DNA of 64,000 nt, taken from contig JAOZFI010000036.1 of NCBI GenBank assembly GCA_027491395.1, positions 94,772 to 158,771 on the forward strand, read 5' to 3'. Of the stretch, positions 15,782-23,754 are shown piece after piece (the stretch's first letter is position 1; each line of letters begins with the position of its first letter). Under the pieces are notes generated by a model. The model worked only from the letters and a program-made list of their open reading frames with translations, did no database searches and had not been told where the DNA came from. The position numbers were made by a program, and so were the translations under genes. This DNA is from Thermoproteota archaeon. GTDB lineage: Archaea; Korarchaeota; Korarchaeia; Korarchaeales; Korarchaeaceae.

Positions 15782-16499
15782 CCCTCACTAGCCTCACGAA
15801 TATATCTTCGAACTCCCTCTTCCCGGCGATCCTTCTCAGATCCTCCTTGCTACCCTCGTACCTCAATGTCCCCTCACTGATGATTGCTATACGATCACAG
15901 AGCCTCTCCACCTCCCACATATTGTGCGTGGAGAGTATGACAGTCTTCCCGGATATGGCGTACTCCTCTATCATCTTCCTTATCTCTCGAGCGCTCATCA
16001 CGTCCACACCCAGCGTGGGCTCGTCCAGCAGGAGAACGGGAGGTTCATCAAGAATGGCTCTAGCGAACGCTAGTTTCTGTTTCTGTCCTCTAGACAGCTT
16101 ATCAGCTACCACAAACCTCTTCTCAGTGAGGTTCAGGATATCAAGGAGTTCCTTTATCCTCTTCCGGAGCCTTTCCTCATCCATTCCTCTCAGTTTACCG
16201 AAGTACACCAAGTTCTCCTCAGCTGTCAGTCTGGGATAAACTCCGGTATCCTCCGGGAGCACGCCCATCTTTCTCTTAGCCTCTATGGGATTCTCCCTTA
16301 CATCCACCCCCATCACCTTCGCCGTCCCGTACGTGGGCTTCAGAACCCCGTAGATCATTCTCAGCGTCGTGGTCTTACCGGCCCCGTTAGGTCCCAGCAA
16401 TCCGAATATGGTCCCTTCCTCCACCCTGAAACTGAGTTTCCTGACCGCCAAGAGATCACCGAAGGCCTTAGTCAAAGATATAGCTTCGACCGCGACCAT
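15756..16499 (-). CDS. ABC exporter ATPase (NatA-like)
   Basis: 247-residue nucleotide-binding subunit: Walker A GPNGAGKT (about 36-43), Q-loop VLPEDTG, signature LSRGQKQKL (an LSRGQ variant of LSGGQ), Walker B VLLLDEPTLG, and the H-loop STHNMWEVE. It drives the neighbouring ABC-2 permease. I start it at ATG 16499 because GGGGTG lies 5 nt upstream; a GTG two codons earlier is possible. It shares its 5' region with the divergent ectodomain gene. Confidence 0.92.
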   Translation of the reverse strand: MVAVEAISLTKAFGDLLAVRKLSFRVEEGTIFGLLGPNGAGKTTTLRMIYGVLKPTYGTAKVMGVDVRENPIEAKRKMGVLPEDTGVYPRLTAEENLVYFGKLRGMDEERLRKRIKELLDILNLTEKRFVVADKLSRGQKQKLAFARAILDEPPVLLLDEPTLGVDVMSAREIRKMIEEYAISGKTVILSTHNMWEVERLCDRIAIISEGTLRYEGSKEDLRRIAGKREFEDIFVRLVRGEVIEKAV

Positions 16500-16510
16500 C
16501 AACACACCCC

Positions 16511-16520
16511 GTTTATATAT
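16511..16520 (+). promoter_or_regulatory. TATA box of the 404-aa ectodomain gene
   Basis: GTTTATATAT is centred 25-26 nt before ATG 16541, so that mRNA begins at its start codon. The same AT stretch is only about 17 nt from the divergent ATPase ATG, too close to serve it with standard spacing. Confidence 0.5.
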
Positions 16521-16540
16521 TCAAGCTGCGAGAACCCCTG

Positions 16541-17755
16541 ATGAAGTACACGGCCGCTGCATCGCTTATAATAATGGTGATGCTGCTAGCGATACCTTCC
16601 CCACGACCCACACAAGCTCAGATAGCATTGCTTGGCGTATCGGACACCGAAGTGGTCGCTGGCGGTTTCTTCTATGCCTTCATAAACGTGACATCCCCCG
16701 GGACTAAGCCCATAGTCGAGTTCAAACTGTCCATCTCGGCTCCATCCAGCTGGAAGGTCGAACCCTATGGGGCCAGCGGGATAAACGCGGAGGGTAACAA
16801 GATAGATGTAAGGTGGGATGGAAACACAGCCGTTTATCAGGGGGACGGTGCTACTACGGCTCATGTGGCCTTCATAGTCCAAGTCCCCCTCCAAGACATG
16901 GAGGTCAGCAGGACCATATCGGCCCGGGGGTACCTCCTAGTTAAGGAGGGAAAGCACCTCGTCAAGTACGCGGTGACGGGTAGTAAGCAGATCTATGTCC
17001 ACAAGTGGGAGCCAATGGTGTTCTTGAACCTCAGCAGGACAGAGGTAGTGCCACCCTCTATAATAATCGCTAATGTGACCGTCCTCACTGGACCGCCCCT
17101 GTACCCCACGGCCATGAGGAACGTCGTGGTCAAGGTGGAGGACAGCATCTCAGGTCTTTTATACAACGAAACCGTCGAGTACTGGAGCTATCACAGGGCA
17201 CTATTCGCCAGAATACCGATAAAGATACCTATGGATGCTCCCGGGGGACAGCAGAAGATATCAGTGACCGTTGATTACGAGGTTGCTGGCAGGAGGCTGA
17301 GAACCTATGTGGATTACCCATACAAAGTGATAAAGCCCTCAAGCGTTAAAATAGAGAGGATAGAGGTCCCTGAAGAGGTTAAACTGGGACAGCCGTTCAA
17401 GCTCAACGCTACTGTCGTAAATCCATCCTCGTTCAAGGCCTTGGATGTGGAACTACATGTCAAGTTCTTGGGTAAACACGAGGTTGCCAAGATAGGGGAT
17501 CTGGGTCCGGGGAACTTCTCATTCATCAGCATACCTCTGAGGGCGGATAGGGAGGGGAACCATTCCGCAATGGTCTGGGTCGCTTGGGTCCAAGAATATC
17601 CCAAGGAGTTGAGGAGGTCTAACGAGACGAGTCAGGTAATTTATATAGTGAGAGAGGAGCCACCATACTGGATCGCGGTTCCCATTTTACTTCTGGTGAT
17701 CATGATTGCGGCAGTTAAGTACATTGCTAGGAGAAGAGGAGCTGGAGAACCTTAA
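16541..17755 (+). CDS. Membrane-anchored extracellular beta-sandwich (CARDB/NEW3-like) protein
   Basis: 404 residues with a signal peptide (about 1-26, cleaved near AQA), two or three Ig-like beta-sandwich repeats (the clearest at about 270-360: LGQPFKLNATVVNPSSFKAL...), and one C-terminal span (about 377-397) ending in RRRGAGEP. It contains several N-x-S/T glycosylation sites. It is divergent from an ABC-2 exporter; a second such exporter at 22.8 kb also has a C-terminally anchored beta-sandwich protein. A role as exporter partner on the outside is inferred from this repeated pairing. Confidence 0.7.
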   Translation: MKYTAAASLIIMVMLLAIPSPRPTQAQIALLGVSDTEVVAGGFFYAFINVTSPGTKPIVEFKLSISAPSSWKVEPYGASGINAEGNKIDVRWDGNTAVYQGDGATTAHVAFIVQVPLQDMEVSRTISARGYLLVKEGKHLVKYAVTGSKQIYVHKWEPMVFLNLSRTEVVPPSIIIANVTVLTGPPLYPTAMRNVVVKVEDSISGLLYNETVEYWSYHRALFARIPIKIPMDAPGGQQKISVTVDYEVAGRRLRTYVDYPYKVIKPSSVKIERIEVPEEVKLGQPFKLNATVVNPSSFKALDVELHVKFLGKHEVAKIGDLGPGNFSFISIPLRADREGNHSAMVWVAWVQEYPKELRRSNETSQVIYIVREEPPYWIAVPILLLVIMIAAVKYIARRRGAGEP

Positions 17756-17765
17756 GAGTCAGGTA

Positions 17766-18419
17766 ATGAAGGAGAGAGGAAGGGTCCTCCCTCCAAAGAG
17801 TAAATGGGAGCTCTTTAGGTTCGAGGTGCTCGACTACAAGGGAGTGGTCTATTCAAGCGGCAAAGTGGTGTACCACGAGCCCCTCATTCCTCTGATAGAG
17901 AGATCGCTGATAGAACGACCCGGGATCGAGATAGGTTCCGATGAGGCTGGGAAAGGTGAGAGATTCGGTCCCATAGTGGTCGCTGCCGTCGCACTGGACG
18001 AGGACGGCAGGAGATTCCTCAGAGCTAGGGGACTAATGGAGTCGAAGTCCCTATCAAAGCACAGGCTCTTGGAGATCGCTGGTATGGTAGAGGGGAGAGC
18101 GCTGGCGTTGAGCTACAAAGTCGTGACTCCAAATCAACTGATAAGCAGGTGGAGGAAGGGGAAATTGAACGATCTACTGACTGAATGGCACCTACAAGTA
18201 GTTTCAGAGGTCTTCGACGAGGTAGAAGCCTCTAGAATAATTGTAGACTCCTTCGATGAGTCTAGGCTCAGGGAAGCTTTCTCATTCTTCGAGAGTAGAG
18301 GGATAGAGGTCTTAATCGAGTCAAGAGCCGATCTCAAGTATCCATCAGTAGCCGCCGCTAGCGTCTTGGCAAGGAGGATCTATCTAGAAAAGATGGATGA
18401 AGGGATAAAGTGGACATGA
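17766..18419 (+). CDS. rnhC: RNase HIII-type ribonuclease H
   Basis: Cleaves the RNA strand of RNA-DNA hybrids. The catalytic domain starts at GSDEAGKGERFGP; the four acids appear as Asp59, Glu60, Asp161 and Asp189. The GSDExGxGxxFGP pattern, and a preceding beta-rich stretch with SSGKVV (about 10-50) resembling the TBP-like substrate-binding domain, point to RNase HIII rather than the usual archaeal HII. ATG 17766 gives 217 aa, shorter than bacterial HIII (about 300). A TTG at 17706 would add 20 residues inside the previous gene. It abuts the convergent gene with no gap. Confidence 0.75.
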   Translation: MKERGRVLPPKSKWELFRFEVLDYKGVVYSSGKVVYHEPLIPLIERSLIERPGIEIGSDEAGKGERFGPIVVAAVALDEDGRRFLRARGLMESKSLSKHRLLEIAGMVEGRALALSYKVVTPNQLISRWRKGKLNDLLTEWHLQVVSEVFDEVEASRIIVDSFDESRLREAFSFFESRGIEVLIESRADLKYPSVAAASVLARRIYLEKMDEGIKWT

Positions 18420-18920
18420 TCACCCGGGGAAGGGATGCTTGTAGCCTATCTTTCTCAGAAACTCCATCCTCTCCCTCACATCCTCATCGGATTCCACTCC
18501 CGTGGGAGTGCCTCCGTCTATCACTCCTAGTATCCCCCTGCCATCACCAACATCAGCCACTACAACCTTCAACGGGTTAGCCGTAGCCGCGTAAAGGGTC
18601 ACTATCTCCGGTAACTGCTTCAGGCGGGGAAGGACGTTTATAGGCCAAGCTTCCTTCATGATTATAACCAAACAATGGCCCGCGGCTATCTTCTTGGCTC
18701 TCTCAACAGCCGCCTCGATCAGTTCTGGATCGTTACCCGCCTTCCTTATGAGTCTAGGTCCAGATGACTCGCAGAAAGCGAATCCGAACTTAATACTTGA
18801 GCAGGAATCGGCCAAAGCCTCGTAAACGTCTTCAACGGTTTTAATGAAGTGAGAAGTCGCTATTATGATGTTGGTACCCTCGGGTGGGGTGACATCCACG
18901 ACCTCCAGCTTCAGATCCAA
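18420..18920 (-). CDS. Adenosine-specific kinase family protein (DUF355)
   Basis: 166 residues of a small family known from archaea and some bacteria, one member of which was characterised as an adenosine-specific kinase. Recognisable segments are NIIIATSHFIKTVEDVYEAL, FGFAFCESSGPRLIR and GHCLVIIMKEAWPINVL. The TTG start follows GGGGTGATC, and the gene lies 4 bp after the ArsR gene, so the two form an operon. That pairing hints that the regulator controls this enzyme. The substrate is inferred from the family. Confidence 0.82.
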   Translation of the reverse strand: MDLKLEVVDVTPPEGTNIIIATSHFIKTVEDVYEALADSCSSIKFGFAFCESSGPRLIRKAGNDPELIEAAVERAKKIAAGHCLVIIMKEAWPINVLPRLKQLPEIVTLYAATANPLKVVVADVGDGRGILGVIDGGTPTGVESDEDVRERMEFLRKIGYKHPFPG

Positions 18921-18924
18921 GGGA

Positions 18925-19305
18925 TCACCCCTTCACTATAGACCCTACCTTATTGAATAAATCTAACAGGGCATCCTTTTGGAGCTTGTATACCCTGAAC
19001 TTACCCTTCACCGTTTCCTTAACTAGACCAGCTGTTTTGAGGTCGGACAGATGATGGGAGATGAGAGATTGGTCCTTCTCCAGTATATAGGATATCAGGC
19101 AGACAGGCATCTCGGACGCCGCCAGCAGTAATATTATGTCTAACTTTGTTGTATTAGACAAAGCCTTGAAAGCCCAAGCCATCCTTTCCTTGTCCTCCAG
19201 CTTCTCCAGATTGTCCAGAGCCCTGTCAATCTTCTCTACGTATTCCCTTATGTCCTCTATACATCTTCGGGGGACCCTCTTCAGTACCTCCTCGGCTCTA
19301 CTCAT
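18925..19305 (-). CDS. ArsR-family winged-helix repressor
   Basis: 126 residues. A helical N-terminus (about 1-40) is followed by the winged helix: AFKALSNTTKLDIILLLAASEMPVC, recognition helix SLISHHLSDLKTAGLV and wing KGKFRVYKL. The two cysteines (Cys15 and the C in MPVCLIS) could sense metal or redox, but no full metal site is visible. A perfect 12-bp palindrome lies between its TATA box and start, suggesting self-repression. It is first in an operon with the DUF355 gene. Confidence 0.88.
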   Translation of the reverse strand: MSRAEEVLKRVPRRCIEDIREYVEKIDRALDNLEKLEDKERMAWAFKALSNTTKLDIILLLAASEMPVCLISYILEKDQSLISHHLSDLKTAGLVKETVKGKFRVYKLQKDALLDLFNKVGSIVKG

Positions 19306-19319
19306 GATTTAACACCGTT

Positions 19320-19331
19320 GAACAATTGTTC
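19320..19331. promoter_or_regulatory. Perfect palindrome, probable ArsR operator
   Basis: GAACAATTGTTC is a perfect 12-bp palindrome. The arsR TATA-like AGATATATATTT (19339-19350) predicts a start site near 19317, so the palindrome covers -3 to -14, where a bound dimer would block initiation. The divergent geranylgeranyl reductase promoter (AATTTTAAAG, 19359-19368) is only about 30 bp away and could also be affected. Confidence 0.5.
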
Positions 19332-19393
19332 TTTCATTAGATATATATTTTCCCTCGCAATTTTAAAGGACTGTTTGGAGCGACAATGGGAAA

Positions 19394-20488
19394 ATGTGGG
19401 ACGTTGCCATAGTCGGAGCTGGACCCTCGGGATCAACTGCGGCTTACCTGCTATCTAAGATGGGTTTCAAGATATTACTATTGGACATGAGGAGCTTTCC
19501 CCGATCCAAACCCTGCGGTGGAGGAATAACTTTGAAGGCAGCTAGACTGCTCGAGGAACTGGGCCTACCTCTAGAGCCGGTGGAGGCCTTTCACAGGGAC
19601 GTAGTGGTTGCTGGCTTTGGACGTGAGATAACGGTCAGCACTTCGCCGGGCGAGTTCGCCATAGCCTTGGTGAGAAGGGAACTCTTCGATCACCGACTCC
19701 TCGAAAGCGCTATAGGGGCGGGAGCCGAATTCATCAGGGCCAAAGTGAGCGCCGTCAAGGTATCAGACAGCGGTGTGAAACTGATCGGACCTGGGGAGGA
19801 GGCTAGGCTTGTGATTGGAGCTGATGGCGCGAATTCCGTCGTGGCTCTAACGTCGGGGGTTAGGAGCGGCTGGAGGAGGGAGGATGTGATACTGGCCTTT
19901 GAGGGAAACGCCCCCTTGCAGGACAGATTGATTTTCATGGTAGATGCGGCGCCCTACGGGTACGGCTGGATATTCCCGAGGAGGAAGGACTCCAATGCCG
20001 GAGTGGGGGGAATGTCCGAGAAGTCTCGGGAGATAATGGAGGCCTTCAGGGAATTCTCATCCAGATTCAATGTTAGAATGAACGGATCTTGGATAATACC
20101 CGCTGGTGGTCACGGCAAGCCCATCGCGAAGGATCGTGTGCTTCTAGTCGGTGATGCGGCCGGTCTAGCGGATCCTCTCACCGGAGAAGGGCTCTATTAC
20201 GCATTTAGAAGCTCGTTGGAGGCAAGTAGAGCTCTTGAAAGCGAATCTCCGGCCGAAAAGTACAGTGAGAGGATGAAACCGATTCTAGAGGAGTTAAAGG
20301 CGAAGAGAAGGGCTGCTCGCTTGATAATGCCCAGAATGAAGTTCTTCTTCGAGCTGTTCGTCTCATATCCGGAGATAGCTAGGAGATACATGCTCTCATC
20401 CATCGGCAAGGTCGAGTTCAGGGATTTCTGGAGGTGGGCGATCTCAAGAGTGCCCAGAGCCCTCATAAAGAGTAAGCTGGGGATATAA
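19394..20488 (+). CDS. Geranylgeranyl reductase family flavoprotein
   Basis: Saturates the isoprenoid chains of archaeal lipids using FAD. The 364-residue product has the N-terminal FAD motif VGAGPSGSTAAYLLSK, the family signature PRSKPCGGGI (about 38-47), YGYGWIFP, and a C-terminal FAD motif LVGDAAGLADPLTGEGLYYA. An AATTTTAAAG box about 30 nt upstream supports ATG 19394. Relatives act on quinone side chains or on chlorophyll, but with archaeal lipid genes elsewhere in the window digeranylgeranylglycerophospholipid reductase is the best guess. Confidence 0.87.
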   Translation: MWDVAIVGAGPSGSTAAYLLSKMGFKILLLDMRSFPRSKPCGGGITLKAARLLEELGLPLEPVEAFHRDVVVAGFGREITVSTSPGEFAIALVRRELFDHRLLESAIGAGAEFIRAKVSAVKVSDSGVKLIGPGEEARLVIGADGANSVVALTSGVRSGWRREDVILAFEGNAPLQDRLIFMVDAAPYGYGWIFPRRKDSNAGVGGMSEKSREIMEAFREFSSRFNVRMNGSWIIPAGGHGKPIAKDRVLLVGDAAGLADPLTGEGLYYAFRSSLEASRALESESPAEKYSERMKPILEELKAKRRAARLIMPRMKFFFELFVSYPEIARRYMLSSIGKVEFRDFWRWAISRVPRALIKSKLGI

Positions 20489-20491
20489 TTA

Positions 20492-21709
20492 CTAATCCAG
20501 AAACCCCTCCAATGAGGTCCACCTCTTCACGAATCTCAAAAGCCGAGAACTCCGGAGGATCGGGGTTAGATCGAACCTCACCTTACCCCTGAGGAATCTG
20601 AGCGCTTCATCCAGCTCGCCGAACCTCGCGGGCTCCGAAGAGAGCGCCATCCTCATCCCCTCCCTCACCTGCCAGACCCCCACAGGAGCGTAATACTCCG
20701 GTCCCACCTCTCTAATGGCTAGAACTGATGCCTGCCTCCTCATTGAGCGTAGCTTCTCCAGAACGGCTATTCTCATGGCATAGTGACCTCCATCCATGTA
20801 ATCCAAACCCGTGCGGGTGTGCTCCCAGTTGATCAGTACGTGAGCTTCTCCAGAGAATTGAGTCCACAGACCTCTAGGCAGCCAGGCCTCCACGATCTCC
20901 AGAATGTAGGGACCGGGAACGATCAACACGAAGTACCTGTTCCCCTCATAACTACTCCGGAAAAGTAGTATGTCCCCAGCGTAAAGAGACATCTGCTCGA
21001 CGAGCCTCCTCAACCAGTTCCCGACCATGGAATCCACCGCGGTTATCGCCCACCTCGTGGGAACCAACCTCCTCCCTCCCCGAACACCTAGGGAGCCTAA
21101 GGAGAGGACCTTGGAGATGGAATAGACATCTACGCCCTTCCCGTAGAGCTCTACGATACCCTCGGCGGCGCTCAGATCCCTGTCGTAAACGCTCCTCTCT
21201 ATCGGAGTCGGTATCTTCGGCTCTTCAGCGAGTTTTACCCTTTCTACAGGGGCTGTCGGGCCTAGTGGCGTGAGGAGACCGTCGAAGGAGATCCTAGGAG
21301 TCGGAGGTCTCTTAAGCTTGGCCTCCATCTCGACGGGAACCTCGCTTAGAAGGGCCCATCTGACCTCCTCGACCTGCGGTTCATCCACTCTCCTCACATC
21401 CATTCTAAAGTGAGCGTAAACTTGCGAGGAGAACCTGGAGATCATGTAACTGAGGGACCTCCTTATCCACAGGGCAGGGCGCTCAGGGAGATCCGGCTCT
21501 CTTAGAGCTACCATGGGACCTACGGACACCTTTGGATATTCCCTCTCACCCACGAGGGCCGAAGGGGGTGAGGGACCCTCCACCAAGTTGGTCTTAGGGA
21601 CCTTCGCCTGAGACTTGACTCTCTCTAGAATGGGGCACTTGGACAGGCCGCATAGCAACCTAGTTCCCTTGCACCTGACGCAAAGGGATGGGTCTATCCT
21701 AGAGGGCAC
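20492..21709 (-). CDS. nreA: DNA repair protein NreA
   Basis: 405 residues. The N-terminal Cys cluster CVRCKGTRLLCGLSKCP (10-26) is the NreA zinc-binding motif, followed by the long conserved body (PSALVGEREYPKVSVGP, then a KVLSLGSLGVRGGRRLVPTRWAITAVDS segment). The C-terminus WTSLEGFLD resembles a PCNA-interacting (PIP) motif without the leading Gln, matching NreA's known link to PCNA and resistance to crosslinking damage. GTG 21709 has an AT-rich TATA-like box 26 nt upstream. It is convergent with geranylgeranyl reductase, 3 bp apart. Confidence 0.9.
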   Translation of the reverse strand: MPSRIDPSLCVRCKGTRLLCGLSKCPILERVKSQAKVPKTNLVEGPSPPSALVGEREYPKVSVGPMVALREPDLPERPALWIRRSLSYMISRFSSQVYAHFRMDVRRVDEPQVEEVRWALLSEVPVEMEAKLKRPPTPRISFDGLLTPLGPTAPVERVKLAEEPKIPTPIERSVYDRDLSAAEGIVELYGKGVDVYSISKVLSLGSLGVRGGRRLVPTRWAITAVDSMVGNWLRRLVEQMSLYAGDILLFRSSYEGNRYFVLIVPGPYILEIVEAWLPRGLWTQFSGEAHVLINWEHTRTGLDYMDGGHYAMRIAVLEKLRSMRRQASVLAIREVGPEYYAPVGVWQVREGMRMALSSEPARFGELDEALRFLRGKVRFDLTPILRSSRLLRFVKRWTSLEGFLD

Positions 21710-21732
21710 AAATAAGAGTTACATGGGGGAAA

Positions 21733-22137
21733 TTAATCGTTGATTTCAACACCTAGCTTAACCCTGTAGACCTTCCCCCTCCCATCCACCCTCTCCACGA
21801 ACCCTTTCTCCTCGAGGATCCTCAATCTCTCCGATATTATCCTCCTAGAGGCCGATCCCCTTAGCTTCCTGACCTCCTCCGTGAGCTGGGATATGTTGAG
21901 CGGCCCCTTCGTGGCGAGGGCCCTGATTATACTCCTATCTATGTCTCCCGTCACCAGCTGGGCCATTCTCTCCACCTTCGCGACGCTTCCCAATATTGAG
22001 GCGTACGCCCTCAGGAGTGACTTGTATACCTCCAAGCTTCTCAGGTCAGCTTCCGCGGATTCCATCCTGCTCTCGAGCCTGTCGAGCCGCTCTATTATCT
22101 TGAACAGCAATTCTTTGATCTCATCGAGCTCCCCCAT
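21733..22137 (-). CDS. Coiled-coil winged-helix protein, probable regulator
   Basis: 134 residues from ATG 22137. Residues 1-45 form a coiled coil (LDEIKELLFKIIERLDRLESR), and about 70-130 form a winged helix (DIDRSIIRALATKGPLNISQ ... RIISERLRILEEKGFVERV with a basic wing). An SD-like GGAGGAG lies upstream; a longer frame to 22188 exists. It is the last of three overlapping genes divergent from the large ABC exporter module, so control of that exporter is a fair inference. Confidence 0.65.
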   Translation of the reverse strand: MGELDEIKELLFKIIERLDRLESRMESAEADLRSLEVYKSLLRAYASILGSVAKVERMAQLVTGDIDRSIIRALATKGPLNISQLTEEVRKLRGSASRRIISERLRILEEKGFVERVDGRGKVYRVKLGVEIND

Positions 22138-22352
22138 CCTACAACTCCTCCTATATCGGGGACGATTATCTCCAAGAGCTCCCGACATACTCCCTCGCTG
22201 AGACCCGATGATCTGAGTTCTTTCAGAGCCGATCTCCTAGCTAGACTCTTCCTCACCTTATAAGCTCCTAGGAGGTAGAGGACCCTCAGGGCCAGCGGCG
22301 ACAGCGATCCTATCAGCAATAGAAGCTCTATCGCTGCCCTGAGGCGCCTCAA
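22095..22352 (-). CDS. Small single-span membrane protein (85 aa)
   Basis: Not recognised. One hydrophobic segment (about 8-30) with a basic N-terminus is followed by an Arg-rich soluble tail with two Cys near the end (NCCSR). The TTG start overlaps the stop of the preceding gene (TTGA) and its 3' end overlaps the winged-helix gene by 43 bp, so the three genes look tightly coupled. The large overlap makes the exact end less certain. Confidence 0.45.
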   Translation of the reverse strand: MRRLRAAIELLLLIGSLSPLALRVLYLLGAYKVRKSLARRSALKELRSSGLSEGVCRELLEIIVPDIGGVVGWGSSMRSKNCCSR

Positions 22353-22672
22353 TCCTCTTCCCCTTTCATTACGGACTTGAGCACGGACATCGGGTTGATG
22401 AAGTGCTCCTTAGTGAGCTTGAGGGCCAGATCCTCAGGTATGCCCTGATCCACGAGCTCCTTGTAGAAGGAAGCTATGGCCCTAGCCCTCTCCCTCGCTC
22501 TCTCAGGATTGTAGGTGAGGTCCATTATCTCCTTAAGGGGTTCAATCAGGCCCTGTAACAGCCCAGGAACTTCGCTCCTAAGGACCGAGAATATCTCCCT
22601 GAGCTCCTCTACATCTTCATCGATTGAGAGTTTCCTCCCCTTTTTCGCAACCTCCTTATCCTCGTCCATCAT
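22349..22672 (-). CDS. Acidic helical hypothetical protein (107 aa)
   Basis: Not recognised. A strongly charged, helical protein. No membrane segment. ATG 22672 or 22669 follows GGTGGTAG; a TATA-like CCTTATAGGT at 22700-22709 predicts a start near 22679. It heads the three-gene operon transcribed away from the ABC exporter and may form a complex with the small membrane protein next to it. Confidence 0.55.
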   Translation of the reverse strand: MMDEDKEVAKKGRKLSIDEDVEELREIFSVLRSEVPGLLQGLIEPLKEIMDLTYNPERARERARAIASFYKELVDQGIPEDLALKLTKEHFINPMSVLKSVMKGEED

Positions 22673-22723
22673 CTACCACCAACTCTAATCCCTGATCACG
22701 ACCTATAAGGTGATTGCAAATGT

Positions 22724-22746
22724 GTGAGCACTATGTGATCGCTCAC
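22724..22746. repeat. Inverted repeat in divergent promoter region
   Basis: GTGAGC at 22724-22729 and GCTCAC at 22741-22746 are exact inverted arms with an 11-base spacer, the geometry of a dimeric regulator site. A 7-bp direct repeat GATCGCT (22738 and 22748) overlaps it. It sits between the TATA box of the minus-strand operon and that of the exporter genes, the place expected for a shared operator of the winged-helix protein. Confidence 0.4.
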
Positions 22747-22806
22747 GATCGCTAAGGGTTATTTCAAATTATGTAATTTTATACCTGTGAAGTTCAGGTG
22801 ACCCTG

Positions 22807-23754
22807 ATGCTCAAGGCCCAAAGATTGGAAGAGCAGCCAGAGCTGGCAGTGGAAGCTAAGAATCTAACCAAGAGATTCGGCAAATTCGTTGCTGTCGATC
22901 ACATAAGCTTGGAGATAAGGCGAGGGGAGAACTTCGGTCTGTTGGGGCCAAACGGGGCCGGGAAGACCACGACCATAAGGATGATAACTGGGGTCATAAA
23001 ACCTTCAGAGGGCTGCGTGAAGGTCTTTGGCATAGATGTGGCCAAGGAGAGGAAGAAGGTCCTAAAGTACATAGGGTACATGCCCCAGAAGTTCAGCCTG
23101 TACGAAGATCTCACGGTCGAGGAGAACATAAGGCTATATGGACGCCTCCAAGGGTTGACCGGATCTCTACTCAAGAATAGAGTTAAGGAACTGCTGGAGA
23201 GATTCTATCTCTGGGAATTCAGAAGAAGGCTCGCCGGAAAGCTCAGTGGGGGAATGAAACAGAGGTTGGCGCTTGCTACAGCGCTCGTACACGACCCGAC
23301 CCTCCTGATTCTGGACGAGCCCACCGCAGGAGTTGATCCTCCCCTCAGGCGGAAGTTCTGGGAGCACTTCAGGGAGCTGAACAGGGAGGGCAAGACTATA
23401 CTCGTGACGACCCACTACATGGACGAAGCTGAGAACTGCGACAGGCTGGCATTAATGAACAGGGGCAGAATAATCGCGGAAGGTACACCCAGAGAGATAA
23501 AGAGGAGGGCTTTGGGAGGGGACCTAGTGGAAATAGTCTTCGAGGGGGATCTGGACCCGGCTGCCCTTCCAGGGGTCAAGTCGGTCATGGAGGACTCGAG
23601 CGAGAGGTACCTCCTAGTAGTGGAGGATGCTGGGAGGGATCTCCCTAGGATCGTGAAGAAAGCCGAGGAACTGGGAGCTAAGATACTAGTGGCTTCCCCT
23701 ATGCATGTGAGCTTGGAGGAGGCATTCATCAGGTTCATGGGTGAATCCGAATGA
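22807..23754 (+). CDS. ABC-2 exporter ATPase
   Basis: Walker A GPNGAGKT (about 49-56), Q-loop YMPQKFSLYEDL, signature LSGGMKQR, Walker B LLILDEPTAGVDP and H-loop TTHYMDEAE are all intact. The C-terminal 80 residues form the extension usual for drug/polysaccharide-type exporters. ATG 22807 follows AGGTGA and lies about 27 nt from AATTTTATACC; a GTG three codons earlier is possible. Its stop overlaps the permease start (ATGA). First gene of a three-gene operon. Confidence 0.92.
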   Translation: MLKAQRLEEQPELAVEAKNLTKRFGKFVAVDHISLEIRRGENFGLLGPNGAGKTTTIRMITGVIKPSEGCVKVFGIDVAKERKKVLKYIGYMPQKFSLYEDLTVEENIRLYGRLQGLTGSLLKNRVKELLERFYLWEFRRRLAGKLSGGMKQRLALATALVHDPTLLILDEPTAGVDPPLRRKFWEHFRELNREGKTILVTTHYMDEAENCDRLALMNRGRIIAEGTPREIKRRALGGDLVEIVFEGDLDPAALPGVKSVMEDSSERYLLVVEDAGRDLPRIVKKAEELGAKILVASPMHVSLEEAFIRFMGESE

